From Pectinophora gossypiella (taxonomy: Eukaryota > Arthropoda > Insecta > Lepidoptera > Gelechiidae): a DNA stretch of 64,000 nucleotides. This document shows, in pieces, positions 21,985-32,582 of the stretch. Positions within the stretch are counted from its first letter, which is position 1. Each line of letters starts with the position of its first letter. The notes beneath the pieces were generated by a model. The model was not told the DNA's origin. It was given only the letters and a program-made list of their open reading frames with translations, and ran no database searches. The position numbers and the translations under genes were made by a program. The stretch spans positions 1,989,001 to 2,053,000 of the forward strand of contig NC_065425.1 in assembly GCF_024362695.1 (NCBI RefSeq). The letters run 5' to 3'.

Positions 21985-22052
21985 TTTATATAAAAACAAA
22001 TTCTTTAGTCTGTGCTTACCCAGATTGGAAATAGACGTGAGTTTATGTATGT
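21985..22052 (+). repeat. LINE-R-associated tail fragment
   Basis: ctgtgcttacccagattgga, then tagacgtgagtttatgtatg: the same ending as at 47.8 kb. Confidence 0.45.
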
Positions 22053-22271
22053 ATGCTCAACATAATACATCAAAAGACAATCAAACACACTGATGCATCA
22101 AAAGAAGAATTTCCAACACCTCTCGCTCGACGTAATGAAACGCCGCAAGCCGACAGTTTTTCATTTCGTGCTCAAGTTATAAAACAGATGGGAAAGCTAA
22201 TTAATACACAATTGAACACTGAAGAGTATTTACTCGAGGAGAAAGATGAAATGAAAGTAATCGTTTCCTGA
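22053..22271 (+). other. Unrecognised open frame
   Basis: A 72-residue frame with mixed charged residues (e.g. TEEYLLEEKDEMKVIVS at its end). No start context, no domain recognised and no flanking splice signals of note. It could be an exon, a retroelement remnant or chance. Confidence 0.2.
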
Positions 22272-22569
22272 GACACTGCTTGTGACGGAGACAATGGCAA
22301 TAAATCGATAACACATGAGATTATAGCGACAATAAAAACTGGATAAAACGTTGCAACTAACTAGAAGTAATTTACGCTATGGGTATAGATAATGATAAAT
22401 ATTGCATATTGCAGAAAGCTTTCGTAAATTGTTCTTCTTTAGAATGACATTATTATTTTTACTTTTGTTTATTTATGGTCTTACACTTCATGCAAGATAA
22501 AATAGATAGTAGAAAAATCATTAAATTAAATAGAGAAAGAAATGATTTATAATTAAAGGATGCCACAGC

Positions 22570-22757
22570 TACAATTCAATAATACTGAGTGGGATGATTC
22601 AGACCATGATTTTGAGTTGATAACAAGTGGATTTTCATATCGGAAAATTAATGAACATTTTATTGATTATTTTATTCTTATTCAGTTCCATACATTTACT
22701 ACGACTCAGTATTATGGTCTGAATCGTCTCACAAAGTTTGCATTACGATGTCACTAA
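22570..22757. repeat. H miniature element, both arms
   Basis: Arms aatactgagtgggatgattc/gaccatga and the facing tcagtattatggtctgaatc, with tttgcattacgatgtcact at the right end, form an imperfect inverted pair. Confidence 0.55.
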
Positions 22758-22764
22758 CTAACAA

Positions 22765-22890
22765 ATACAAATTTATATACTTTATCTCACACAACATACA
22801 AAATAAGTTTTGCACACATGGTCGAAAACTACAGGGCAATCTGGCAGCCTTATTGGTAAGCAGCAAATTCTTATAGGTAACCAGTGGCAA
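22765..22890 (-). repeat. LINE-F 3' end, diverged
   Basis: gcagccttattggtaagcag and ataggtaaccag preserve the LINE-F motif with more substitutions than other copies. Confidence 0.5.
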
Positions 22891-23404
22891 GAAAACATTA
22901 ATCACAATCACCCTGACAACCTAACACCGTGTTTATAAAATATAAAACTTATACAATATACATACAGTAACAAAAGAGATGTCGGTCGAGATAATCTAAT
23001 GATTAAGCTGCATAATGCATTGATTTCACGATGACTTATTTATAGCTTTTAGGATACTTACTCTAAAGTTAATAGTAGGTAATCGACGGTAACGGTAACA
23101 GAATAACTACTAATAATTACTAAGACTCAATTATTTTATCCTAGTTGAAAAAAATACAAGTAAAACTAACAGTAGAGCGTTATAAAATATGCATTGTAAA
23201 AATAAATAACGTAGGTATCGCATATTTGCTTAACGGATCTAAGCAAAAGCAATTAACATCTAATAAAACACGCCTGAGCCTAGAAATCTTCACTTTTATT
23301 GAGGTTAATAAACTATACGGGCCGGTTTATGTCAACCTTGATTATACTGATAAAACTCACAATAAGAACACATACATTTCATCAAGTGATTAATAAGAAA
23401 TGGC
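22891..23404. other. Unassigned low-repeat interval
   Basis: Contains an 82-residue plus-strand frame (23145-23393) without a recognisable domain. It lies beside the candidate first exon. Confidence 0.35.
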
Positions 23405-23410
23405 AATACT

Positions 23411-24030
23411 CACATAAAAAACAAATGGCGAAAATCCATGTTGGTACTCTCACCAAAATATCCGATTGACCGTCGAAGAAAGAGAAATCAGCAAACCCAG
23501 TTTTTTAGCTCCTTTTCATCGGCCAATGCACTCAAACTCTATACATGTCGTGACACTTCTGTTACACTTGTAAAATTTGCAAGGAAATCCACTTTTGATC
23601 ACAAACACACTGCAATTCAAGTACAAAATGGAATAGGATTTAGTTTGTCAAGTAACACATTTGCAGAATCCGTTCTGCACGAAGTTTCTTTGCCACTGTC
23701 ACGGTCACATATCAAGACACGTTTTACTCCCACCCAAAGACTTTTACCGACTCCAAACGTCATAAGAGCAGGTTTGGAGTTGCACGAAAACTGTCTATAC
23801 TATGCGTCTGGTATTTTGTTAAAAATTTCGTGTGGACGCGCGATTTCAACGTGAGATTGCAATGGTGAATGTTGTTAAAGACTTGTTGGCGAGTGCTTCG
23901 TCTCTTTCTATCGTGCGCCTGGGCAGTTGCGGTACCGTTGGCTTGCAAGTCGATTGCGTTCTCATTACTTTCACGCTCAATTTCACCACTTTTTTCTGTA
24001 TTTGCGTAATTGTCTTAAACAGTTAGATTG
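23411..24030 (-). promoter_or_regulatory. Candidate host promoter and first exon
   Basis: A stretch of over 600 bp without any repeat family, less AT-rich than its surroundings. On the minus strand a well-placed ATG (ccaacatgg) is followed after 8 codons and two bases by a consensus splice donor, gtgagtattg, at about 23414-23419. A second donor-like gtgaga lies just upstream. The 138-residue plus-strand frame here (23438-23854) has no domain and is not favoured. Inference only: no transcript evidence and no downstream exon recognised. Confidence 0.3.
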
Positions 24031-24301
24031 TGTTTAAATAATGCAATTACGGCGCTCGTGTGTTAAACATTGTGTGGGATGTGTAATCATATACTATCAT
24101 CTATTTTTCTCAGCATCATTATATTACTGTTTTATTTTTCATTTTTCTTCATAATTTATATAATGGTTCATGTTCAAATATGAACCTCGAATATGGTTGT
24201 TCTATCTTTTTTTTGTAAACGTAGGTTTGTTATATGTGTATAGTGATTTAGTTTAGACCGAAATTTTTGAATCTTCAGATTTTGGCGTCGCTTAGCGTAT
24301 A

Positions 24302-24641
24302 ATAGGGATTCAATACATTGTTTTAAGTTTACGCGGTTATTATCATAATTAAAACACATAATAACGGGTTCTTACCGCGTTTAAATGGGGATATGAGACT
24401 CCCGATATTTCGACACTGTTGCAAGTGCCATGATCACGGGATGACTGATGAGATTGGAGTGGAGTAGGTAGATCCATAATTTTCTACGGGCAGACATATC
24501 TGTCTACCCTCTTTCTCTGCCGCTTGTTTATGTTTTTGATACCGGAATGTTCGGAACCATCTGAACTCGCACGAAACTCTCATATCCCCATTTAAACGCG
24601 GTAAGAACCCGTTATTATGTGCTTTAATTATAGGGATTCAA
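24302..24641. mobile_element. FB12 foldback element with 12-bp target duplication
   Basis: Flanked by atagggattcaa at 24302-24313 and 24630-24641. It starts tacattgttttaag and ends gtgctttaatt. The interior matches the 5.4-kb copy, but about 100 bp of the right arm is deleted after cgcacgaaactc. Confidence 0.8.
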
Positions 24642-24708
24642 TTCCGAGGTTTATACATTCAAATTATTATTTCACATGATGATTATGATAATGTAACTCA
24701 TAAACGGC

Positions 24709-24850
24709 ATGTGTATGTGCTGGGCACAGTCCTCCACTCAATCAACCGAAGAGGGTATGGAGCATACTCCGCCGAAGAAAGACCGTCCGCCACACTGCTC
24801 TATTGTGCTAGGTGGAGATGTTTTTTCGGCTAACACCTCTAAAACGGACC
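24709..24850 (-). repeat. S2 SINE 3' fragment
   Basis: tgctgggcacagtcctccac and tatggagcatactccgcc identify the S2 tail half. A 24-bp insertion separates ccgcc from acactgctc. Confidence 0.6.
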
Positions 24851-25174
24851 GACCCGTCAAAACTCTAAATATTCTCGCAAATAGCGCAGTATATGGAACC
24901 AGTAGTAGCCTTTCAGGTAGCCAGGTGAACGCACTTGACCGATTATTGACATGACTTGTATAAAATTGCACGGACAATGATTCTGAGTTATTGACTCGAT
25001 GACAAGAATGAAGCTAAAGTTGTTACACTACAAAGATATCGTGACTTTGACTTTTGGGTGTTTGAAATACGCTGGAATAAGCTTGGGTGTTATGGCTTGG
25101 CGAAAGTCATAAAGGTTAAGGTTGATAAAAATATTTTTATTACCTAGCTACCTTACCTAGCTAAAATTAATTTG
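24851..25174. other. Unassigned interval
   Basis: No repeat or frame supported. Confidence 0.4.
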
Positions 25175-25290
25175 AATTTTGGAGGTATGTGACCTAACAT
25201 TCATTGGGCTGGTTATACTTTCGCGAAGTGGAAGGTCAGACCGACAGTCGCTTCTGTGAAACGGAAAGACGCTAGGGAGATGATGATGAC
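25175..25290 (+). repeat. S4 SINE 3' fragment
   Basis: ggaggtatgtgacctaacat...gacagtcgcttctgtgaaac, then gacgctagggagatgat. The segment between has a deletion. Confidence 0.55.
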
Positions 25291-25427
25291 CTAACAAGAA
25301 TTTATAGGAAAATTGCAGTTTACTTTATTTGGGTAGAATTAAAATGACTCGTAATATATGTATTGTAAATACTTTGTAAACCAGAAAGACAAAAAAATCT
25401 TCTAATGATTAAAGGTCTATCAGACCA

Positions 25428-25485
25428 CATCACTTCCGGCCAAGTAGTTCATGCAAATCTACAATAAAGACACGTCAAAAAAAAA
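25428..25485 (-). repeat. R5 fragment
   Basis: ggccaagtagttcatgcaaa...tctacaataaagacacgtc: first part of R5, followed by an A-run. Confidence 0.5.
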
Positions 25486-25789
25486 AAAAACAATCATACT
25501 TTTTCACCAGTAACTATAGAATCATCAGACAACAACCAAAACGATTTCTCTTCAAAGTCTATTAATGTAGATACAAGTATGATTGATGAGTCAATGATGA
25601 TCATAAAAGTATTAAAAGAGGTTAAAATGAGTTGTAAAATATCGTCGCTAACGCGGCTAACTGACGTAGGTATCTGAAATTTTTAGCGAATCTGATGTGT
25701 AACTATTGTTATTGTCAATAAGACACAAATGATTTAAGCAACAAGATTGCAGATACACCAGTTTGCAAAGTCAACCACGATATGTTCTT
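25486..25789. other. Unassigned interval
   Basis: AT-rich, nothing recognised. Confidence 0.4.
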
Positions 25790-25920
25790 CTCATTCTTTT
25801 ATCGTGTGGGTTGTGAGGTGAATTACCAACCTCATCAACCCTGGTGTCAGTGTTATTATTGAGCCGCCAAAGGGCCCTGACATGACTCATGTGACGATTA
25901 CTCACTTACATCATTAAGAT
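25790..25920 (-). repeat. S3 SINE tail fragment
   Basis: Tail and ggctcaataataacactga-type segment only. It breaks at the LINE-J boundary. Confidence 0.6.
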
Positions 25921-26435
25921 TACGTGATTGACTTTGCAAAAAATTGCGATCGGCACATTGTTAATACCCGGAATAAAAATAAACTTGCTTTACAAGTCAG
26001 TCGATTACATAAGATTACTAAATCTTTTAAGGGGCAATGTATACGTTTTTACAATAAGATTCCCATTGACATTCAGAATTTGCCTTTCAACTGCTTTAAG
26101 ACAGTAGTTAAACAAAAACTTTACAAAAAAGGTTATTATAAAGTTAGTGATTATTTAGAAGATATGAATGCATGGGATTAACTGTCTGAGAACTGATATT
26201 AGGCAGCTAAATTACTCAATTGTATATCAATATTTTATGTTTATTTTTATTTTTTTAAAGAACGTCTAGGGCCCTGTGCCGAGGTTTTTCTTGCAGCTTC
26301 TTTTCCCCGGCTATACAGGTTGTGAGAAGCTGCAGTAGTTTTAGGCGGATGAGACGTTCGTTATGTAAAAATTGACGATTCAAAGTGTAACTATGTTACC
26401 TACTGAATAAAGATATTTTTGAATTTGAATTAAGC
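25921..26435 (+). pseudogene. LINE-J (Jockey-like) ORF2 C-terminus plus 3' UTR
   Basis: The frame to 26181 has the typical end of Jockey-type ORF2 (FYNKIPIDIQNLPFNCFKTV, then a Lys-rich end KQKLYKKGYYKV). It is followed by a ~250-bp 3' UTR (cggcacagggccctagacg on the complement) and an ataaagatatttttgaattt terminus. The same UTR is inverted at 34.17-34.41 kb. This is a severely 5'-truncated insertion, as is usual for LINEs, and has no enzymatic part. Confidence 0.75.
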
Positions 26436-26479
26436 ACGGATCATCTTTATTTCGTAAAATATGTTAGAAGTAAATGTCT

Positions 26480-26730
26480 TGTCAAAATTTCCCTAGCGTT
26501 ATCCCGTTTTTCACAGGCTTGTCTAACCTGAAGATTTGACAGGTCTGGATTACAGAATCGACTGCATCTGACGTTCTAATCCGAAGGGAAAACGAGCCGC
26601 AGGTTAGGTCATATACTTTCGACAACACATTTCTCCGGTGTGTGAGTTTCCTGGGGATATTTTCCTTGACCGCTGGCCTGGATTTGAACCTGCAACCTTA
26701 CAACGAAAGTCAAGCGTTTTGCTGACTAGC
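26480..26730 (-). repeat. S4 SINE with internal deletion
   Basis: Tail half present (ctagcgttatcccgtttttc); ggaaaacatcc-type segment follows. The part between the ggtca segment and gcctggatttgaacctgc (head) is missing. Confidence 0.6.
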
Positions 26731-26769
26731 AATAGAATAATCACCGAAAGTTGCACACAATATAACAGT

Positions 26770-26880
26770 TAAAATAATCATACAAGGAAAATCAGATAGT
26801 ACAGGTAAGCTTATCTCTGAAAGAGATTTCTTCCAGCTGACCAACGAGACAAGGAGACATGCAGTGTATAATACTAAAGA
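26770..26880 (-). repeat. LINE-F-related fragment
   Basis: gatagtacaggtaagcttat...gagatttcttccagctgacc, the complement of the copy at 32.85 kb. Confidence 0.5.
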
Positions 26881-27110
26881 TAGATTTTTTATTTCCTTTG
26901 TACCTTTGAAGTGAAAATCGCACCACGGAAGTGCCTAACTGTAAACTAATAATTAATTACTTTAGCAACCCGAGCCCAAACCTTCAAACCTCCTTCAAAA
27001 TAGCAAAGGTTAGAGTAGATCGTGCGATAACATTTTCGCTAAGGTTCGTGCATTATTTTGAGTAAGCGAACCAGAGACTAATAAGAAGGTACTGCATATC
27101 AGACGACCGA

Positions 27111-27536
27111 CAACCATAGATATTTTGTTTTTGCTTTGGTTTTCCCCGAAGGGCAAGACACAGGGAACTATGCCCATACAGCCATGTCTTTATTTTGTTT
27201 TGATGATGATAAATGAAATAATGAAAGGTGATGACGATAAATGTGGAAACCTAAGCCCCCACCATCGGAGCACACTCCTACTCCGAACCCGAAACGAATT
27301 AACTCAAAAGTCCGCATAAACAGTTATGAAGCGACCTGTTGGCACAAAGCGAAAATAGATAGGTACAATTTGTTTATTGAATATTCCGATACAATAACAC
27401 TATCGCGAATGTTTTCAGATTAACTCAATGCGATCATTAACCACAAAACACCACTTCGTATTAATTATTTAGATTATTCAATGAAGAAAGCAACCGTCCC
27501 GTTCCCGCCAAAAAGTCACAACAATAGATATATTTT
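27111..27536 (-). mobile_element. K retroposon, diverged copy with target duplication
   Basis: On the minus strand it starts ctttttggcgggaacggga and ends cttcggggaaaaccaaagca with an A-rich tail, the same two ends as the insert in the LTR element at 44.5 kb. Flanks are caaccatagatatttt (27111-27126) and a near-copy, caacaatagatatatttt (27519-27536). About 390 bp, no ORF, no obvious tRNA head. The shared 5' end in two independent insertions suggests a complete unit rather than a random LINE truncation. Confidence 0.7.
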
Positions 27537-27675
27537 TAGGGATATAGAAACGTGTGTGCACCGAACGACGGCCATTAATATTGTAACAAAGAAGTGTCAA
27601 TGTCACTGAGCTGTCGCTGTCATGAAATGGCGGTCCGGGGTTGAAGTTGGGTGCGAGAGGGGTGTGGTTGACATA

Positions 27676-27992
27676 TCCCCCGTCGCCTCATCATCATCAT
27701 CAGCCCATTAACGTCCCCATTGCTGGGGCACGGGCCTTTCCTATGGATGGATAGGGAGATCCGGCCTTAAACCATCACGCGGGCCCAGTGCGGATTGATG
27801 GTTATTAACGACTGCTAATGCAGCCGGGACCAATGGCTTAACGTGCCTTCCGAAGCACGGAAGCTCGAGATGAATACTTATTTTTTTGTGGTCACCCATC
27901 CTATGACCGTCCTTTGCGAAAGTTGCTTAGCTTCAACAATCGCAGACCGAGCGCGTTAACCGCTGCGCCACCGAGCTCCTCCCCCGTCGCCT
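27676..27992 (-). repeat. S1 SINE with 13-bp target duplication
   Basis: Flanked by tcccccgtcgcct at 27676-27688 and 27980-27992. Full head, 5S-like segment, core (with a 4-bp loss near gaagctcgag) and (tca)n tail. Confidence 0.9.
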
Positions 27993-28124
27993 ATAGGCTG
28001 AAAAGTTTTTCTAAGATAGTGATTCAGCCGTGGTGCGAATTGTTGCAAGCGCGAATAGTGTCTGACTTTGTTTTGTAAGACAATATAAAGTTGTACATTT
28101 GGGATGTTCTTAAGCAAGGTTTAG

Positions 28125-28262
28125 TATGATCCACTCTGAAGTGTGCGTGTATGAAACGCTTGACGAATGTGAAGGAAGCAAGAGAAGGTCAGGCAGAATC
28201 GTAGCAAATGGATTTCCATAATATCTGCTTACCGAAGTGGGAAATAGGCTTGGTTATGTATG
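28125..28262 (+). repeat. LINE-R-associated 3' UTR fragment
   Basis: gcgtgtatgaaacgcttgac...aggaagcaagagaaggtcag, then ctgcttaccgaagtgggaaa and tatgtatgtatg. Confidence 0.5.
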
Positions 28263-28585
28263 TATGAATATACTAGTACTATAAAGTTATTTGTATTTAA
28301 AATCCTCGTGCCATTTTGAAGCAAATTATAATAGGTAGGTGTAACCTACCCGTGAAATTTGTTTTCGGAGGTATGTGACCAGTATCAGAAAAAACTCCTT
28401 AGAACTTAGCGACTCTTAGAACCCTTTCGCTATGACGCCATATTGCGCCACGCGCTGGTAATTATTCGAGATTCAGATGCCCACAAGTTGGTTGCGCATG
28501 CAGGTAAGATGAATGTGGAAATCACAACTGCATAAATTTTATTCGAGGCGCGACTGTGGTGGCGTGGTGGCTATTGCTATCGTCT
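28263..28585. other. Unassigned, with a short S4 scrap
   Basis: 28340-28382 resembles the S4 interior (tcggaggtatgtgacc). The remainder is unassigned. Confidence 0.4.
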
Positions 28586-28720
28586 GTCGATCAATCAATC
28601 AATAATTCTTTGTTGCAATAAACGTATACACGGGACATGTACATACGAATAAAAATAAGCACAATAGGCGGCCTTATTGCTAAACAGCAATTAATACCAG
28701 GCAACCTTAGAGTGAAAGAA
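28586..28720 (-). repeat. LINE-F 3' end
   Basis: (tcaa)n, then aataattctttgttgcaata and taggcggccttattgctaaa, ending in accaggcaacctta. Confidence 0.6.
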
Positions 28721-28800
28721 GTCCGGGGTCTGTCCGACTTGTATACTGTTCTTTTTTTATGTCAGTGTGTAATAAAGAATTTTGTATTATTGTATTATAT

Positions 28801-29135
28801 TAAACAGCCTCCGTGGTCTAGTCGTGAGAGCGTTAGGCTCACGATCTGGAGGTCCGGGTTCGATTCCCGATGGGGACATTGTCGAAATCACTTTGTAAGA
28901 CTGTCCTTTGTTTGGTAAGGACTTTTCAGGCTTGAATCACCTGATTGTCCGAAAAAGTAAGATGATTCCGTGCTTCGGAGGTCACGGTAAGCCGTTGGTC
29001 CCGGCTATTAGCCGTAAAAACACCTCCACCAACCCGCATTGGAGCAGCGTGGTGGAGTATGCTCCATACCCCCTCTGGTTGATTGAGGGGAGGCCTGTGC
29101 CCAGCAGTGGGACGTATATAGGCTGTTTATGTTAT
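28801..29135 (+). repeat. S2 SINE, full length
   Basis: Head cctccgtggtctagtcgtga with B box gggttcgattcccg, body cctttgtttggtaaggac, core gtgcttcggaggtcacggta, tail gaggggaggcctgtgcccag, gggacgtatataggctgttt. It is followed by a degenerate (cattg)n run to 29185. Confidence 0.9.
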
Positions 29136-29189
29136 GTGTACATGGCATTGCATTGTATTACATTGCATTGCATTAAATTGTATTGTAGT

Positions 29190-29400
29190 GAGATATGACC
29201 CTTAGTCAGCGCTAACCCTAAGCCAAAAACCCAATAACACACGGCCCTCGTGTAACCAAAATGTTTTATTCAACACCTTTTGAATATAATTAGACTTGGC
29301 CGTTGTTGTCCGTAACAAATCTTCGGATCCCAAAAGCGTCCGCCGTAATTGGTTTAGAATAAACGCAGGATTAAGTAGCGAAATAGACGTAATGGGAAAA
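29190..29400. other. Unassigned interval
   Basis: No repeat or supported frame. Confidence 0.4.
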
Positions 29401-29401
29401 C

Positions 29402-29870
29402 ATTCATTCATTCATTCATTTATTTATTTGCATCATGTACATTATAAAAAGGTCTTAAAGTTAATAATAGTATTAGTACATAACCCTTATAGGGCATCGC
29501 AAATTGACATCGTAATTTTATAAGTATTCTTTACAAAAATATAATAATAATAAATAACGAGAGAAATGTCATTAAACTAGCATGCACAATTAATAATTTA
29601 TAGCATTGTTAATATAAAAGATGTTAAGTAAAAACAATAATTTTAATTAAAATAATAAATAAGAAGGTCAAGTATGCAAGTCACGATCACATAAAAAATC
29701 GTTTATGTTATAATAACATTTATCTCGCAATAAGGATTTCAATTGATGGCGGAAAGAAGATTCCTTGATGGCCGCTTTAATGATATTTGGAAGTTTATTA
29801 TAAATTTTGATAGCTGTATAATGCGGTCCATTCCTGACCAAAAAAAAACACAAAAAACTTGCAGTGTAAT
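29402..29870 (-). pseudogene. LINE-J type ORF2 C-terminus and 3' end
   Basis: Minus-strand frame 29668-29874 includes AIKIYNKLPNIIKAAIKESS and a Lys/Arg-rich end, the classic closing segment of Jockey-clade ORF2. It is followed leftward by an AT-rich 3' UTR and an (aatg)n tail at 29402-29425. 5'-truncated and without catalytic domains. It is a different lineage from the 25.9-kb copy, since the UTRs do not match. Confidence 0.65.
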
Positions 29871-29926
29871 CCATAGAATAAATACTGCTGCTGATAGAAC
29901 GGTAATTCTTCGCCCCGCACCAATTT

Positions 29927-30074
29927 GTACAGTCATGAGCAATATCATGTACCCACTTTAGAACCCTGTCGCACTATCATATTTGACATTTAATGAGACT
30001 TACGGTTTAGTTTGTCAAAAAAGTTAATGTGACATGGTACCAAAGTGTATACATATTAATGCTCGTGACCGTAC
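29927..30074 (+). mobile_element. M3 miniature element, complete
   Basis: Ends gtacagtcatgagcaatat and the complement of attaatgctcgtgaccgtac form ~19-bp terminal inverted repeats around a ~110-bp body. Non-coding MITE. Confidence 0.75.
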
Positions 30075-30077
30075 GAA

Positions 30078-30182
30078 CAGTCCTCTTCTCATCTAACCGG
30101 GCAGGGTGGCGAAGGTATTTTTCAGCTAATAGCCGACGAAATCATCAAGTTACTATTTCGGACAATCAGTTGATTCAAGCCA
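30078..30182 (-). repeat. S2 SINE body fragment
   Basis: ctaatagccgacgaaatcat and cggacaatcagttgattcaa, with the shared core largely deleted. Confidence 0.5.
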
Positions 30183-30199
30183 ACGAAGGACAAACAAAC

Positions 30200-30488
30200 A
30201 ATTCACAACAACCGAACTATTCAGCACAGGCCTAAACCAATGATTGTCGAATTTGTTTTCGAATAATGTTCGGATCATAAATTTTATCACGTGCTCAGCG
30301 GTTAAGGAAAACATCGTGAGGAAACTCACATTCTCAAGAAATGCATTTTCGGAGGTATGTGACCTAATCTGTATTGGGCTGGTTTTCCCTTCCCGGGTTG
30401 GAAAGTCAGACAGGCAGTCGCTTCTGTAAAAAATCGGTGCTGTCAAATCTTCAGGTTAGGTGAGCGGACCTTGTGAAAAACGGGAGAT
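30200..30488 (+). repeat. S4 SINE, head truncated
   Basis: From cagcacaggcctaaaccaat to tgtgaaaaacgggagatgat. Only the last bases of the tRNA-like head remain. Confidence 0.75.
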
Positions 30489-31074
30489 GATAATTATTGG
30501 CGTTTATTTAAATTAAGTTTAATTGTTTCTTGTGTATTTTAAATATATATTATTATTATTATTTTTAAAACATGTTCATTTAATTATAAATTATTTAATA
30601 TTAATATTCGCACGCTATATGTTTGAGTGATGGACTTTTTTGTTACAATATATATTTAAGATCTTTTGTACCACTCTAGAGCGAATAAAATGTTATTTCA
30701 TTTTAATTTCATTTGGAAGTAAAAGTTAAGTTTACGTCAAGTGATCCAACGAAAGTAGGTAAGTCAATATGTATGTGAGTACAAAATATGGTTCTTTGTA
30801 ATGTACAAGTGACCTTTTTACATGTTAAAAGCTTTCTAAGAGACATCTGTACACGATTCTCACTTTAACACTACTGTCACAGACCTGTGTAAATTTATCG
30901 TACACACTATACCTAATAGGTATTTGAGAATAGCTTAGTCACACAGAAACAAGAATGACTCTACGTCGATACGAATGAATAGTAAATATTGTCACTGGAA
31001 ATGCAAAATAAAAATATAAGTCTAAAAAATAAAAACAGACTACGTAAAAATCACGTTAAAAAAAAACATGTAAT
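30489..31074. other. AT-rich interval, nothing recognised
   Basis: Low-complexity AT stretches near 30.53-30.60 kb. An ataaaatgttatttcatttt stretch near 30.69 kb could be an old LINE tail. Confidence 0.35.
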
Positions 31075-31152
31075 CATTCGTTACATGAGCCATATCAGTT
31101 GGCGGCTCAATCCTAACCACCTCACAACCCACACGATATGAAGAAGAGACGG
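31075..31152 (+). repeat. S3 SINE tail fragment
   Basis: ttacatgagccatatcag and cacctcacaacccacacgat with a deletion between them. Confidence 0.55.
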
Positions 31153-32039
31153 TCTGAAAAGTATGAAACAAGAAAATACGTATATTTCTAATAAATTCTT
31201 CCGTGTAGTGATGTTTAGAAGATAGCCGTGGTCGTATGCTTATTTGTCAATCTATCTTAAGTGTTTGCTTAGCACATAGCCTTTAACTACCGGATAATCA
31301 AGACGCCTCTAGTGACACCTAATTTGTTAAATTCTGACAGGTGGTTTAGAAGTTAGGTTGGAACAGACATAGCGGTCAAACTCATAATCCTGTTGTAATT
31401 ACGTTAGCGCCAAATATCTTCTAAAATAACAGTCCGTGTTAAGACTAGACATAGAAAATAAAAAAATCAATGTCATCTAAATTGGTTCATTATAATCCGA
31501 CAGACGTAACATGATCAGAATGCGGCAGGACGGATTTTTTTATGTTTCTGATCTATGTAGACTTAGTTATTCAGCAATAAATCTTGAGTAGATTTTAGCT
31601 CCCACTGTATTTTATCACATTTTTAGCCAGGACGAACATGGCCGTAAAAAAATAACCCCGGGACAGAATGTGATAGAACTTTGCCAGATTCATAGGGAAA
31701 GCATAAGCTTTCATTACATATAAGTCTCATCAGTGGAGATTATTGGACCAAGTTTCATACAAAAGTGCCCATTGTCATTTCCAGCAATACTTAAATAATA
31801 AAGCTAAATTTTTGTAAAGCTAAGCTTTGACGAAGCTTGTGCGGATTTTATTATGAATTGAATATGCTTTCCCTTATTTTAATTTTTTTAATATGAATGT
31901 TGGTACTGACGAAGCCTGTGGTGGATTTACATTCTGTTTTTTTATTATTTATGAATAAATTATTGCGAATAAACATTCATATATATATATGACTTACAAA
32001 AATAAAGCTAAATAAGAAATATTATTTTTTCTTTGAACT
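31153..32039. other. Unassigned interval
   Basis: Nearly 0.9 kb with no family match and no frame above 60 residues. Two short similar segments (gacgaagcttgtgcggattt at 31.83 kb; gacgaagcctgtggtggattt at 31.91 kb) point to a small local duplication. Confidence 0.35.
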
Positions 32040-32320
32040 GTTCCATGTAAGCTCTTCAAAGGTCTTCCCCTTCCTCTCTTTCCTTGTAGCTTCCCTCTAT
32101 GATGTTTTTGATAAATTCCTCGTGTCTTATTAAGTGTCCAATCATCTTGCCTGTTCTGTCCTCAATAACTATTAAACACATTCAACAGATTATTCATTGA
32201 ACAGATTAAAGAGAAGGCGAACGTCGTGTCTAATACGGAAGTGAAAGAATTGACCTTTGATAGACAAGAATGGAGAATGCTACACAGATAAGAGCGTGGC
32301 TCGTAGATTGGTGATGTGAA
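32040..32320. repeat. Inverted pair of LINE-R 3' fragments
   Basis: 32040-32165 is the minus-strand LINE-R coding end (cctcgtgtcttattaagtgt, cttcccctt). 32185-32320 is the plus-strand end (cagattaaagagaaggcgaa...gataagagcgtggctc). The two halves come from adjacent parts of one LINE 3' region but face each other, as in twin priming. Confidence 0.65.
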
Positions 32321-32326
32321 TATTAC

Positions 32327-32582
32327 CACTACATAGTATAAAACAAAGTCGCTTTTTCTGTCCCTTTATCCCTACGTACGCTTAAATCTTTAAAACTACG
32401 CAACGGATTTTGATGCGGCTTTCTTAATAGATAGAGTGATTCAAGAGGAAGGTTTATATGTATAATAACACATTAAATAGTGGAGAAATACTGTTATTTT
32501 TGAGGTTTTTAATGTGATGTCGTAAATAATTTCATTTTTTCCTCAGCATTGCACCCGAGCGAAGCCGGGATGGGGCGCCAGT
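32327..32582 (+). mobile_element. Helitron-like non-autonomous element
   Basis: tagtataaaacaaagtcgct at the left and cacccgagcgaagccggg near the right end match a widespread arthropod Helitron-type repeat. The right motif forms a CCCG/CGGG hairpin ~10 bases before the terminus, where CTAGT is expected; here it reads gccagtt, so the end is decayed. Interior motif acggattttgatgcggc. No protein. Confidence 0.6.
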
